Positions 46,683 to 55,843 of a DNA stretch of 64,000 nucleotides are shown here, in pieces. Position 1 is the stretch's first letter, and each line of letters begins with the position of its first letter. The translations under genes and the position numbers were made by a program. The stretch is from Phycisphaerae bacterium (GTDB taxonomy: Bacteria; Planctomycetota; Phycisphaerae; UBA1845; Fen-1342): the NCBI GenBank assembly GCA_028279405.1, contig JANQNU010000079.1:40205-104204 (forward strand), written 5' to 3'. The notes under the pieces were generated by a model. It was not told the DNA's origin, did no database searches, and was given only the letters and a program-made list of their open reading frames with translations.

Positions 46683-46942
46683 GAACGTCGTTCTCCAATC
46701 AGCGGGCATCCGAGACGCCTCTATCTTGCAGGATAGCGCGGATGGTCAAGGCGGACAAGCCGTGCGTGCCATCCTCATCAGGCGACCCCACGTGCAAGGG
46801 GGGGGCCGTCAACGGTTCGCGCCGGGCGTCCCGGTCCGGCGCCTTCGTCAATACGAGCCGGAGCGCAAGCGACGGGTCCAGGTCTGGCGTGTTGACCGCT
46901 CGCTGGCGCTCGCGGCTCGTGTTGTTCCGACAACCTTCTCGT
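46683..46942. repeat. Intergenic repeat island E
   Basis: Here the module occurs as a head-to-head pair: ACGAGCCGGAGCGCAAGCGA with CGGGTC (46853-46878), then GACCGCTCGCTGGCGCTCGC with GGCTCGT (46894-46920). The two arms are imperfect reverse complements, which would fold into a long hairpin at the end of the uvrB transcript. Confidence 0.6.
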
Positions 46943-49024
46943 CTAGTGCTTGCGCTTGGACGGTCGGCGATGCTGGGACTTCGGTTTCCAGGTGGCGTCG
47001 TTGCCGCGCTTACCGGACGTCTTGGCGGGCCGCGCGTCGGCGGCTGCAACCTTGAGGGTCGGCGCCTCCTTGAGCTTGCGAATATGGTCGCGTAGCGAAG
47101 CGGCCTTCTCGAAATCGAGCTCTTCCGCGGCCTGGAGCATCTCTTTTTCCAGTTCCGCGACCAATTCATCGCGGTCGTACTCGCCTTCGTTCGCGTGGAC
47201 CGCCTCGCGTACGCGGCGCATTGCGGCGACTTCGTTCATCAGCCCGGCGCGGATCGCCTTTTTGACCGTGTCGGGGGTGATGTTGTTGACCCGGTTGTAT
47301 TCGAGCTGGATCTCACGACGGCGGTTGGTCTCGTCCATCGCCCGCTGCATTGCGACGGTAACTTTATCGCCGTACAGGATGACCCGCGCGTTCACGTTAC
47401 GTGCGCAACGGCCGATCATCTGGATCAGCGAGGTCTCGCTTCGGAGGAAGCCTTCCTTGTCCGCGTCGAGGATCGCGACCAGCGATACCTCGGGCAGGTC
47501 AAGGCCCTCGCGGAGCAGGTTGACGCCGATGAGGACGTCGAAGTTGCCGAGCCGCAGCTCGCGGAGGATCTCGACGCGTTCGAGCGTATCGATCTCGCTA
47601 TGGAGGTAGCGGCCGCGGTAGCCGGCCTGCTGGATGTACTCCGAGAGGTCTTCGGCGAGCCGTTTGGTGAGCGTGGTGACGAGTACACGCTCGCCTGCAG
47701 CGACGCGCTGCGCGACCCGTTCGAGCAGATCCGGAACCTGACCGCGCGCCGGTTGGACCTCGATCTGCGGGTCGACGAGGCCGGTGGGGCGGATGATCTG
47801 CTCGACTACTTCGCCGCCGGTTTTGCGCAGCTCGTACTCACCCGGCGTGGCACTGACGAACATCGCCTGATTCCACATGGCCTCGAACTCTTCGAAGCGC
47901 ATCGGACGATTGTCGAGGCAGCTTGGCAGGCGGAAACCGTGTTCGACGAGAACGGTTTTGCGCGCTCGATCGCCGTTGAACATCGCACCGATCTGCGGAA
48001 CGGTTTGGTGGGACTCGTCGATGATCAGCAGGTAGTCGTCGGGGAAGTAGTCGACGAGGGTATAGGGTTTTGCGCCCGGCTCGGTCTTGTTGAGATGTCG
48101 CGTATAGTTTTCGATCCCGCTGCAGTATCCGACCTGCTGGAGCATCTCGATGTCGTATTTGGTGCGAGCGAGCAGCCGCTGGGCTTCGAGCAGCTTTCCC
48201 TGGTGGCGCAGCTGCATGACCCGTTCGTCGAGTTCCTTGCGGATCGCTCGGACGGCATCTTCGAGGGACTCTTCGGGCAAGACGTAGTGCACCGCGGGGT
48301 AGATATAGACGGAATCACGCTCTTGGAGGGTCTCGCCGGTCAGCGGGTTGATGTATGAGACGCGGTCGACCTCATCGCCGAAGAGCTCGATCCGGATGCC
48401 GAACTCCTCGTGGGCCGGGTGCAGTTCGATGACGTCGCCGCGGACACGGAAGGCGCCGCGGGTGAGCTCGGTGTTGTTCCGGTCGTACTGCAGGCGGACG
48501 AATTTTCGGAGCAGTTCGTCGCGATCGACGATCTGGCCACGCTGGACGGCGACGACGCTGGCCTTGTATTCGTCCGGCGATCCGAGGCCGAAGATGCACG
48601 AGACGCTGGCGACGACGACGACATCGCGTCGCGAGACGACGGAACTGGTGGCGGCCAGGCGCAGGCGGTCGAGGTCGTCGTTTCGGCTGGCGTCCTTCTC
48701 AATGTAGATATCCCGTTGGGGGATGTACGCTTCGGGCTGGTAGTAGTCGTAGTAGCTGACGAAGAACTCGACGGCGTTCTCGGGCAGGATCTCGCGGAAT
48801 TCCTCGTAGAGCTGGGCGGCGAGAGTTTTGTTGTGAGAGATGATGAGTGTCGGTTTTGCGAGCCGGGCGATAACGTGGGCCATTGTGAACGTTTTGCCCG
48901 AGCCGGTGACGCCGAGCAGGGTCTGGGTGCCCCGACCGTTCTGGAAGCCCGCGGCGAGGGCGTCGATGGCCTGTGGTTGATCGCCAGCGGGCTGAAAGTC
49001 GCTGACGATCCGAAACTGGCTCAT
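46943..49024 (-). CDS. uvrB: UvrABC excinuclease subunit B
   Basis: 693 residues. Walker A in LGVTGSGKTFTMAHVIARL, the beta-hairpin FFVSYYDYYQPEAYIPQRDI, LIIDESHQTVPQIGAMFNGD (Walker B), helicase motifs through GVNLLREGLDLPEVSLVAIL and IQMIGRCARNVNARVILYG, and the UVR motif near the end (VAELEKEMLQAAEELDFEKA). Part of nucleotide excision repair: loaded by UvrA on damage, then recruits UvrC. A basic, disordered tail (TSGKRGNDATWKPKSQ) extends past the UVR motif. GGAG 8 nt before the ATG. uvrA and uvrC are not in the window. Confidence 0.97.
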   Translation of the reverse strand: MSQFRIVSDFQPAGDQPQAIDALAAGFQNGRGTQTLLGVTGSGKTFTMAHVIARLAKPTLIISHNKTLAAQLYEEFREILPENAVEFFVSYYDYYQPEAYIPQRDIYIEKDASRNDDLDRLRLAATSSVVSRRDVVVVASVSCIFGLGSPDEYKASVVAVQRGQIVDRDELLRKFVRLQYDRNNTELTRGAFRVRGDVIELHPAHEEFGIRIELFGDEVDRVSYINPLTGETLQERDSVYIYPAVHYVLPEESLEDAVRAIRKELDERVMQLRHQGKLLEAQRLLARTKYDIEMLQQVGYCSGIENYTRHLNKTEPGAKPYTLVDYFPDDYLLIIDESHQTVPQIGAMFNGDRARKTVLVEHGFRLPSCLDNRPMRFEEFEAMWNQAMFVSATPGEYELRKTGGEVVEQIIRPTGLVDPQIEVQPARGQVPDLLERVAQRVAAGERVLVTTLTKRLAEDLSEYIQQAGYRGRYLHSEIDTLERVEILRELRLGNFDVLIGVNLLREGLDLPEVSLVAILDADKEGFLRSETSLIQMIGRCARNVNARVILYGDKVTVAMQRAMDETNRRREIQLEYNRVNNITPDTVKKAIRAGLMNEVAAMRRVREAVHANEGEYDRDELVAELEKEMLQAAEELDFEKAASLRDHIRKLKEAPTLKVAAADARPAKTSGKRGNDATWKPKSQHRRPSKRKH

Positions 49025-49531
49025 GATGATGGTGCTCCGTTCCGTGTTCTGGGTATTTTAGCAGCTTTCATCATAGGGCAAACTGGGGGGTTGTTGTGGG
49101 TTCAGATGACCCGACGGAAGCGACGGGGATCCGATAATGTTGACTCTTGAAGCACGTCGCAGCCGGATGTCGGGAGCGGTGCCGGAGCGTCTTCCGGGTA
49201 GGACGTGGTGCGTGGTGAATATCAGACGTGCTTCGCCTAAATTTTTCGCCAAAAGAGGGTTGCATCGATTTCGGCGACCCGGTAGATTGATTTCGTGGGC
49301 TTGAAATGGGGTTTGGACCGCCCGCCCGCGTAATGGAGGAGGAGAGGCTCACATCGATTTAGTCACATTCGTTGAGCTTCTTCGTTTATCGCTGGTCAAC
49401 AACTAAGTGAACTTCGGCATTAGTGGGTGATGGGTCCTGCTGAGGCCGCTTACGCGAGAGGTGCTTCCTGCCCCTTTGGAGAACCGGGCGCAGTTTGCTT
49501 TCTTTCAATTTCTCTGTAGGAGGAGATCAGA
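49025..49531 (+). promoter_or_regulatory. Long leader of the PEP-CTERM gene with a candidate promoter
   Basis: About 507 nt without a gene. TTGCAT (49260-49265) and TAGATT (49283-49288), spaced 17 nt, may be the promoter, giving a leader of about 235 nt. The ribosome binding site is TAGGAGGAGATC just before the ATG at 49532, very strong. No riboswitch or structured RNA recognised. Confidence 0.35.
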
Positions 49532-50143
49532 ATGAAGAAGATTTTTGCTTTTGTGTCGACGTTCGCGTTGGCCACCTCGGCCCTCGCCGTCGATTACAAC
49601 GGTGCGGGCGGCGCGATTCCGGATGGTGCGGGCGCCAACACGCCTGGTCCGGCCTTCACGTCGACCATCAGCGTTCCGGACAGCTTCACGGTTGGTGATG
49701 TCGACGTCACGATCGACTTCCAGCACACGTGGGTTGGCGACCTCGAGATCACGCTTGAGAATGGCGCCAACGCGGCGCTGCTGGTCAGCCGTATTGGTTG
49801 GTCGGGTGTTGGTGCTGGCGACAACGCCAACTACAATGGCACCTACACCTTCGATAGCGATGGTGGCGATGATGCCTGGGCCGTCGCGGCCTCGGATCCG
49901 AGCTCGGCGTTCGACATGCCGTCGGGCACCTACCGCACGTCGGATGCCAACACCGGTGCGGCCAACAGCTCGCTGGACGTCTTCGACGGCCAGAACTCCG
50001 CTGGTGACTGGACCCTGCGGATCGTCGACAACTTCAACTTCGACCTCGGCAACGTCAACGGTTGGACGCTCTCGATCGTTCCTGAGCCCACCAGCCTCAG
50101 CCTGCTGGCCCTTGGCGCGCTCGGCCTCATCCGCCGCCGCTAG
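49532..50143 (+). CDS. Secreted P-domain protein with PEP-CTERM sorting signal
   Basis: 203 residues. Signal peptide MKKIFAFVSTFALATSALAV. Residues about 40-180 form a proprotein-convertase P-like beta-sandwich: FTVGDVDVTIDFQHTWVGDL with EITLENG, and NSAGDWTLRIVDNFNFDLGN with VNGWTL. The end VPEPTSLSLLALGALGLIRR is a PEP-CTERM signal (Pro-Glu-Pro, hydrophobic helix, Arg cluster), cut by an exosortase after export. No peptidase domain is attached. Probably an abundant envelope or matrix protein, judging from the strong ribosome site and terminator. Exosortase genes are not in the window. Confidence 0.88.
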   Translation: MKKIFAFVSTFALATSALAVDYNGAGGAIPDGAGANTPGPAFTSTISVPDSFTVGDVDVTIDFQHTWVGDLEITLENGANAALLVSRIGWSGVGAGDNANYNGTYTFDSDGGDDAWAVAASDPSSAFDMPSGTYRTSDANTGAANSSLDVFDGQNSAGDWTLRIVDNFNFDLGNVNGWTLSIVPEPTSLSLLALGALGLIRRR

Positions 50144-50147
50144 GCCA

Positions 50148-50165
50148 TAACCCTAATTAGGGTTA
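50148..50165. promoter_or_regulatory. Perfect 18-bp palindrome after the PEP-CTERM gene
   Basis: TAACCCTAATTAGGGTTA is a fully symmetric, AT-rich (for this genome) palindrome starting 5 nt after the stop codon of the PEP-CTERM gene. It precedes a separate terminator hairpin. A protein-binding site or RNA processing site are both possible. Confidence 0.5.
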
Positions 50166-50180
50166 CTCATGACGAGATTA

Positions 50181-50216
50181 ACGGGCTGTCCTCCGGGGCA
50201 GCCCGTTTTCTTTTTG
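50181..50216 (+). terminator. Intrinsic terminator of the PEP-CTERM gene
   Basis: ACGGGCTG and CAGCCCGT form a perfect 8-bp stem around TCCTCCGGGG, directly followed by TTTCTTTTT. It is the clearest factor-independent terminator in the window. Confidence 0.9.
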
Positions 50217-50291
50217 CTGTAGAAGTGGGGGGATTGCTCGCTGTCGATCGGGCCACGGTCGGTCGTGACGCGACGACCCGGGGGAGTGGTC

Positions 50292-51398
50292 CTAGGTCGA
50301 GATGCGGGATTCGATCCAGTCGCAGAGCGGGTCGAAGCCTTCGTTCCGCATGGAGCTGACGCCCCATACGCCCCGATCGTCCTCGAGCGCGTCGCGGAGT
50401 TGCCGGATGGTGTCGTCGGCCCCGGTGAGGTCGGCTTTGTTGACGACGAACCCGGTGGCGATCTCGACGACGCCGGCTTTCTGGAACTGGACGGAGTCGC
50501 CTGCCCCGGGCATGGTCAGCAGCAGTACTTCATCGGCGACGGTACGGACGTGCACATCGTTCTGGCCGGCGCCGACTGTTTCGACGAGGATGACGTCGTA
50601 GGCTGCGGCGCGGAGCAGGTGCGTCACGGCCTGGGTATGGGGTGCCAATCCGCCGGCCTGTCCGGAAGAGGACAGGCTTCGCACGAACATGGCTTCGACG
50701 GGTACATTTCGCATCATTCGCAGCCGGTCGCCCAAGACACTTCCGCCGGTGATCGGACTGGTCGGGTCGACGGCGACAACGCCGACGCGGTGCTGGCGTT
50801 CGACGAGTCGGTCGGCCAGTTTTCCGATGAACGTGCTCTTCCCGACGCCGGGCGCGCCGGTAACGCCGATGCAGACGCTGGGTGTCGTTTGCGCCGGGGT
50901 CGGGATCTCGTCGTTGCGCCCTTCGATGATCCAGGTGATGGCGCGGGCGAGGCCGGTTGGTGTCTGGATGTCCGGCGTCGGTTCGGCCTGGCGTGTGGCG
51001 CGGCTTTTTTCGCTGAGTGTCTGGATGGAAGCGACGATGTCCTGCATGGCGGTGCCGGGGTTGAAGATCCCATCCACGCCTTTGCCGCGTAGCGGTTCCT
51101 TATCGTCTTCGGGGATGATGCCGCCGACGACCAGAGGGACGTCGGGTATCCCGTATTCTCCACAGAGGCGGCGTAGTTCCGGCATGATGGTCATATGGGC
51201 GGCTGAGAGCAGGCTGACGCCGATGACATCGACGTCTTCCTGCATGGCGGCGTGCACGGTGGACGCGGGCGTTTGCCAGAGGCCGGTATAGATGACCTCC
51301 ATGCCGGCGTCGCGCAGGTTGCGAACGATGAGTTTGGCACCGCGATCGTGCCCGTCGAGCCCTATTTTGGAGATGAGCACGCGCACCGGCCGTGGCAT
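50292..51398 (-). CDS. Fusion of a cobalamin-binding domain and MeaB/ArgK-type GTPase
   Basis: 368 residues from ATG 51398, with AGGAG a few nt upstream. Residues 1-130 are the B12-binding domain of acyl-CoA mutases: the base-off motif LDGHDRGAKLIVRNLRDAG has Asp15, His17, Gly20, and VIGVSLLSAAHMTIMPELRR follows. From about 165 comes the MeaB GTPase with Walker A GVTGAPGVGKSTFIGKL (178-194), VDPTSPITGGSVLGDRLRMM, DVILVETVGAGQNDV and NKADLTG. MeaB loads and protects B12-dependent mutases. The fusion lacks the mutase catalytic domain found in IcmF, so a separate large mutase subunit is expected elsewhere. Stands alone. Confidence 0.9.
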   Translation of the reverse strand: MPRPVRVLISKIGLDGHDRGAKLIVRNLRDAGMEVIYTGLWQTPASTVHAAMQEDVDVIGVSLLSAAHMTIMPELRRLCGEYGIPDVPLVVGGIIPEDDKEPLRGKGVDGIFNPGTAMQDIVASIQTLSEKSRATRQAEPTPDIQTPTGLARAITWIIEGRNDEIPTPAQTTPSVCIGVTGAPGVGKSTFIGKLADRLVERQHRVGVVAVDPTSPITGGSVLGDRLRMMRNVPVEAMFVRSLSSSGQAGGLAPHTQAVTHLLRAAAYDVILVETVGAGQNDVHVRTVADEVLLLTMPGAGDSVQFQKAGVVEIATGFVVNKADLTGADDTIRQLRDALEDDRGVWGVSSMRNEGFDPLCDWIESRIST

Positions 51399-51569
51399 GG
51401 AGGCTCCTGTATTTAGTATTGAGGATCGGATATTCGCCGCCTGACGGCCTACTGTACAGGGTAGCGCGGGGGATTGACAAGCGGGCGCGGGCCGTTCACA
51501 TTGGAAGGAACCTGTCAGAGAACGTCGCGCGGGTCGATGAGGCTGCGACGTGGCGGATGGTACCCCTGG

Positions 51570-52190
51570 ATGCGAGCGCGAAAGCCGATCATTGGATTGT
51601 GCGGCGGGATTGGTTCGGGGAAGTCGACGGTTGCGGCGGTGTTTGAATCGCTGGGGTGTCTCGTGATCGCTTCCGACGCGCTGAACCACGAGGTGTTGTC
51701 GCGCGCCGAAGTCCGGGACGTGATTCGAGGATGGTGGGGGGAGTCCGTTGTGGGAGCTGACGGGGCGCTCGATCGTCGGAAAATGGCGGAAATCGTGTTT
51801 TCCGATCCCCGGGAGCGTGAGCGGCTGGAATCTCTGACGCACCCCTTGATCCGGCAACTACAGGTGGATAAGATACGACAGGATAGTCACTCGAAGACCC
51901 GAGCTGTCATTCTCGATTCCCCGCTCTTGTTTGAAAGCGATCTTCATCGGTCCTGTGATGTGGTCGTTTTTGTTGATGCGGACCACGATACCCGATTGCA
52001 ACGCGTATCGCAGACCCGTGGCTGGGGCGAGGATGAGCTCGACCGTCGCGAGCAGTGGCAAAAGCCCCTCTCGTGGAAACGTTCGCGGGCGGATTATGTA
52101 ATTGCCAACAACGGCGCACGTGCACACCTCGAAACGCAGGCGCGCACGATCCTGGATGACATTGTTTCAAGGGCTCGGTCGCTGGGTTGA
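51570..52190 (+). CDS. coaE: Dephospho-CoA kinase
   Basis: 206 residues from ATG 51570; the frame is open further upstream but family members start at MRARKPIIGLCGG. P-loop GLCGGIGSGKSTVAAVFESL, then IASDALNHEVLS with the dephospho-CoA-contacting Asp, HPLIRQL and LDSPLLFESD, then the RxxR lid region QRVSQTRGWGEDELDRREQW. Phosphorylates the ribose of dephospho-CoA in the last step of CoA synthesis. Followed after 66 nt by rho on the same strand. Confidence 0.93.
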   Translation: MRARKPIIGLCGGIGSGKSTVAAVFESLGCLVIASDALNHEVLSRAEVRDVIRGWWGESVVGADGALDRRKMAEIVFSDPRERERLESLTHPLIRQLQVDKIRQDSHSKTRAVILDSPLLFESDLHRSCDVVVFVDADHDTRLQRVSQTRGWGEDELDRREQWQKPLSWKRSRADYVIANNGARAHLETQARTILDDIVSRARSLG

Positions 52191-52256
52191 AGGGCCGAAG
52201 CGATTTTTTGTGTGTGCGTAGCGGCAGCTACCCGATCAGGATGGAGTGTTAGAGTC

Positions 52257-53723
52257 ATGGCGAAAGCGACGCGTTCGCGCGGACGGAAGAAGGCAGCGGA
52301 AGCCGAGTCGACCGTCACCACGCAGGAAGCCGACGAGAGCAAGTTTGTCGGCGCTGAGACGGAAGAGGTGGCCGCGAAGCCTGCGCGCAAGAGTTCGAAG
52401 CGGTCGGACGACGGCGAAGGCGCCATCGACAAGGCCACGCACGAGAAGTACGAGCGGGTCAAGCGCGGCGACCTGCACATCACCGACCTGCAGAAGATGA
52501 CGGTCAGTGAGCTGCACGAGGTCGCGAAGCTGGAGGGGATCGACGAGTACGTCGGCCTACAGAAGCAGGACATCATCTTCAAGATTCTCAAGCATCGGAT
52601 CAACAAGGATGGCTTGTTGTATGGCGAGGGCGTGCTGGAGGTCCTGCCGGACGGGTTCGGCTTCCTGCGCAGTCCCGAGTACAACTACTTGCCCTGCCCG
52701 GACGACATTTACGTGAGCCCGTCGCAGATTCGTCGATTCGGATTGCGGAATGGGCATATCGTTGCGGGTCAGATTCGGCCGCCCAAGGAGTCGGAGCGCT
52801 ATTTCGCGTTGCTGCGGGTCGAGGCGATCAACTACGAGAGTCCCGACTCCGTGACCGAGAAGACCAACTTCGAAGACCTCACACCGCTGCACCCCAATCG
52901 ACGGATTTTCCTCGAGACGGCGACGAATGAGGTCAACATGCGGATCGTCGATCTTGTGTCGCCGATCGGCTTTGGACAGCGCATGCTGACGGTCGCGCCG
53001 CCGCGGACGGGTAAGACTGTGCTGCTCCAGAAGATGGCGAATGCCGTCAGCACGAATCACCCCGAGTCGCGCGTCATCATTCTGCTGATCGACGAACGGC
53101 CTGAGGAAGTGACCGAGATGCAGCGCGCCACGTCCGCTGAGGTGATCAGCTCTACGTTTGACGAACCGGCCAGTCGACACGTGCAGGTTGCGGAGATGGT
53201 GATCGACAAGGCCAAGCGGATGGTCGAGTACGGTCACGACGTTGTGATCCTGCTGGATTCGATCACGCGTCTGGCTCGGGCGTACAACACTGAGGTCCCG
53301 CATTCGGGCAAGATCCTGACGGGTGGTGTCGATGCCAACGCGCTGCAGAAGCCAAAGCGGTTCTTCGGGGCGGCTCGGAACATCGAAGAGGGTGGCAGCC
53401 TTACCATTATCGGGACGGCGTTGATCGACACGGGCTCGAAGATGGATGAAGTCATCTTCGAGGAGTTCAAGGGGACGGGTAACAGCGAGCTGCATCTTGA
53501 CCGTCGGTTGGTGGAGAAGCGCATCTGGCCCGCAATCAACATCCCGTCGTCCGGCACGCGTAAGGAAGAGCTGTTGCTCGACCCACAGGAGCTCGAGAAG
53601 GTCTACCTGTTGCGGCGCGTGCTCAGCGACATGAATCCGGTCGAATCGGTCGAGTTGCTGCGCAACCGGCTCTCGAAGACCGACTCGAACGCCGTGTTCT
53701 TAATGACGATGAACCTGGCCTAG
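52257..53723 (+). CDS. rho: Transcription termination factor Rho
   Basis: 488 residues. A charged N-terminal extension of about 75 residues ([18 protein letters not shown]) precedes the Rho N-terminal domain ([20 protein letters not shown]) and the cold-shock-like RNA domain ([20 protein letters not shown]). ATPase: [20 protein letters not shown] (Walker A), [31 protein letters not shown] and the C-terminal [21 protein letters not shown] hexameric RNA helicase that ends transcription. Such N-terminal extensions are common in high-GC bacteria and often disordered. Confidence 0.97.
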   Translation: MAKATRSRGRKKAAEAESTVTTQEADESKFVGAETEEVAAKPARKSSKRSDDGEGAIDKATHEKYERVKRGDLHITDLQKMTVSELHEVAKLEGIDEYVGLQKQDIIFKILKHRINKDGLLYGEGVLEVLPDGFGFLRSPEYNYLPCPDDIYVSPSQIRRFGLRNGHIVAGQIRPPKESERYFALLRVEAINYESPDSVTEKTNFEDLTPLHPNRRIFLETATNEVNMRIVDLVSPIGFGQRMLTVAPPRTGKTVLLQKMANAVSTNHPESRVIILLIDERPEEVTEMQRATSAEVISSTFDEPASRHVQVAEMVIDKAKRMVEYGHDVVILLDSITRLARAYNTEVPHSGKILTGGVDANALQKPKRFFGAARNIEEGGSLTIIGTALIDTGSKMDEVIFEEFKGTGNSELHLDRRLVEKRIWPAINIPSSGTRKEELLLDPQELEKVYLLRRVLSDMNPVESVELLRNRLSKTDSNAVFLMTMNLA

Positions 53724-53738
53724 CGGCTGGCTTTCCAA

Positions 53739-53766
53739 CGGCGCCGCGCAGGTTGCTGCGGCGCCG
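53739..53766. terminator. 9-bp GC hairpin between converging rho and glycosylase genes
   Basis: CGGCGCCGC-GCAGGTTGCT-GCGGCGCCG, perfect 9 bp, between the stop of rho and the stop of the facing gene at 53773. No T tract; probably a bidirectional end. Confidence 0.45.
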
Positions 53767-53772
53767 CACTGC

Positions 53773-54363
53773 TCACTTCTTGACGGTTCGATCGATGATG
53801 GCGCGCACGCGCCGCCTCAGTTTCGGTAGTGCGTCGTTCTCGAACCAGGGGCTTTGTTTCAGCCAGATATTGTTTCGCGGCGAAGGGTGGGGCAGCGCGA
53901 TCCGGCGCGGTAACAGTCGCTCGTAGGCCCGCACGGCGTCCGTCAGGCCCGCATAGCGCGGCAGATATCGTTCGCACGCGAAGCGGCCTACATAAATCGT
54001 CAGTTTGATTGCTGCGAGAACGTCGAAGATCCGTGCGTGCCACAGCGGGGCGCACTCCGGTCGTGGTTGCGCATCGCCGCCGGCGCGTTTTCCGGGGTAG
54101 CAGAATCCCATGGGGACGAGTGCGATGAGTGACGCATCGTAGAACTCGGTATCGCTGACCCCAAGCCACGTACGCAGCCGGACGCCGCTGCGGTCGTTCC
54201 AGGGGACGTTGGTTTCGTGGGCCGCGGCGCCGGGAGCCTGGCCGATGATGAGAATCCGCGACGTCGCGCAGCCGGCCAACAGCGGACGCGCGCCGAGTGG
54301 CAGCGTGTCGGCGCAGACGGTGCATTGCCGCGCTTCCCGGATGATCGGCAGGTCGTGCGTCAT
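53773..54363 (-). CDS. Uracil-DNA-glycosylase superfamily protein
   Basis: 196 residues. Motif 1 is ILIIGQAPGAAAHETNVPWN with DRSG, matching the GQAPG...PF/W...G water-activating loop of the superfamily; motif 2 is RIALPHPSPRNNIWLKQSPW, containing HPSPRN near the place of the HPS Ser/Pro motif. An N-terminal CTVC pair is present, but I do not see the four Cys of the iron-sulfur (family 4) type. It probably removes a base from damaged DNA, but some relatives are inactive on uracil. AAAGG about 10 nt before the ATG. Confidence 0.8.
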   Translation of the reverse strand: MTHDLPIIREARQCTVCADTLPLGARPLLAGCATSRILIIGQAPGAAAHETNVPWNDRSGVRLRTWLGVSDTEFYDASLIALVPMGFCYPGKRAGGDAQPRPECAPLWHARIFDVLAAIKLTIYVGRFACERYLPRYAGLTDAVRAYERLLPRRIALPHPSPRNNIWLKQSPWFENDALPKLRRRVRAIIDRTVKK

Positions 54364-54460
54364 CGTTGTAGCCTTTCGTGGACGAGAACGATCGTTGAGT
54401 GGCGGAGCCTCGCCACATGTAGCGGCGAGGCTCGATCAGTGCTACGGGTGATCCATAGCG

Positions 54461-55315
54461 CTAGGATCCGGAGACCTTCCGCCAATGCTCGTCGGCCTTG
54501 GCGGTGAGGGTTCGTTCGTTCTCCTTTTGCCACAGTTCGAGCGCATCGACGGTTTCATTCTTCAGGAACAGAAACAACCGGCCGTCAACGATCTTGAAGC
54601 GGGTTGGGTCGACGGGAAACTTGTCGCGTACCGCCATCCCGAACGCGCACCAACCGCCGAATGCCGGTTCATAGCGCGCCGGATTCTCCTGGAATTGCTT
54701 CATCTGCTCCGCGGACGTGAACAGGTATGTTGCTCCGTTGTGCACTGCCTGGAAGCGCGGATCACCCGGCTCGGCACGACCACTGACGAAGTAGGATACC
54801 GGGCTATAGCCTTCGAGGGCGACACCGCTTGCGGGCAGGTTCTGGGCCCCCAGATAAGCGCGGCTTTGGGTCTGCTGTTGCCAGAACCGGTCGGCCTTTC
54901 GCTTGATGGTGCCGTAGTCCTCCTTTTCCCAAAGCAGTTTCGTGTCGAGCTGGTCGTTTCGGAGGAACAAATGCGTCCGTCCGGCGATGACTTTGAAGTT
55001 GGTCGGATCGGGCGTGAACTTGCCGTCGACGGCGCACCCGTATGCGCAATAGCCGCCGTAAGCCGGCAGATAACGCTCCGGACTGGATCGGAAGCGTTCT
55101 GCCTGTTTCGCGGAGGTGAGGAAATAGGTGATGCCGGCGTGCTCGACCGTGAAGCGCGGCGAGCCGGGTTCGGCGCGATTGTCATCCAAATATGAAACGG
55201 GACTGTAGCCTTGAAGCCCGATGACGGTCGTCTGACCGGTTTCTGCCACAGCGAGCGAGAGAACGCTCGTGCACAGCATTGCCGAGGCCACTTGCGAGAT
55301 TCTTCGATTGCTCAT
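54461..55315 (-). CDS. Secreted protein with two tandem YHS-like domains
   Basis: 284 residues. Hydrophobic N-terminus (VASAMLCTSVLSLAVAETG) fits a signal peptide. Two similar domains at about 30-130 and 160-265: both begin GYSPVSY, continue AEPG-x-PRF, TYxxTSAxQ, a YGGYC/FGGWC motif and a KFxxDPTxFK(V/I) end. A Cys is kept in both. YHS proteins are thought to bind metal or act in metal handling; the tandem form is an internal duplication. Cupin gene 51 nt downstream on the same strand. Confidence 0.8.
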   Translation of the reverse strand: MSNRRISQVASAMLCTSVLSLAVAETGQTTVIGLQGYSPVSYLDDNRAEPGSPRFTVEHAGITYFLTSAKQAERFRSSPERYLPAYGGYCAYGCAVDGKFTPDPTNFKVIAGRTHLFLRNDQLDTKLLWEKEDYGTIKRKADRFWQQQTQSRAYLGAQNLPASGVALEGYSPVSYFVSGRAEPGDPRFQAVHNGATYLFTSAEQMKQFQENPARYEPAFGGWCAFGMAVRDKFPVDPTRFKIVDGRLFLFLKNETVDALELWQKENERTLTAKADEHWRKVSGS

Positions 55316-55366
55316 GTTATTCCTTTCAGTGTTTGTTCATCTTTGTCGTTCGATGTTCGTGACCGT

Positions 55367-55843
55367 TTACGATTCGCTCGCGAATGTCAGTCCGTACTCG
55401 GCGCAGAGCGCTTCGATGGCGGTTTCGTGGGATCTGTCGATCGCGAGTTCGCGGCTCAGTTCGACGAAGAACTGATCGAGTCGTCCTGGCAGGAGGATCG
55501 CGAGCAGGCGCGACGGGCGCTCGCCGCGATTGATGAATCCATGCGGGATGTTGCGTGGGAGCAGTGCACAGGTGCCCTGTCCGACGGTCATCGTCTGGTC
55601 GCCGAGCGCGACTTCGATCGTTCCCTCGAGGAGGTAGACCAGTTCATCTTCGCGGGTGTGCGTGTGCAGTCCGACACCTTCGCCGGGTTGTGAGATGAAC
55701 TCGACGACAGAGAACTCTCCGTCAGTTTGATCGCTGCCGATTCGTCGTCGCAGCGTGGTGCTGCCGAGATCGAGCGCTGTGGCGTCGCTCGCTAGCGAGA
55801 GAATCGGCTCGATTGGAGATGTTCGCGGTAGTTGCGACTCCAT
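55367..55843 (-). CDS. Cupin-domain protein
   Basis: 158 residues from ATG 55843; AAAGGAA upstream. Cupin motif 1 LHTHTREDELVYLLEGTIEV supplies two His and a Glu; motif 2 LLPRNIPHGFINRG supplies the last His, so a metal centre is likely. One small barrel, cytosolic, with an acidic C-terminal helix. Cupins of this kind can be dioxygenases, isomerases or storage-type proteins; no more can be said. Lies 51 nt downstream of the YHS gene and 258 nt from the AhpD-like gene. Confidence 0.8.
   Translation of the reverse strand: MESQLPRTSPIEPILSLASDATALDLGSTTLRRRIGSDQTDGEFSVVEFISQPGEGVGLHTHTREDELVYLLEGTIEVALGDQTMTVGQGTCALLPRNIPHGFINRGERPSRLLAILLPGRLDQFFVELSRELAIDRSHETAIEALCAEYGLTFASES

Noticed and set aside
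55367..55843. Cupin as 3-hydroxyanthranilate dioxygenase, linking to ACMSD
   Set aside because: The sequence is a general small cupin and lacks the features I would expect of that enzyme; it is also 3 kb away in another unit.
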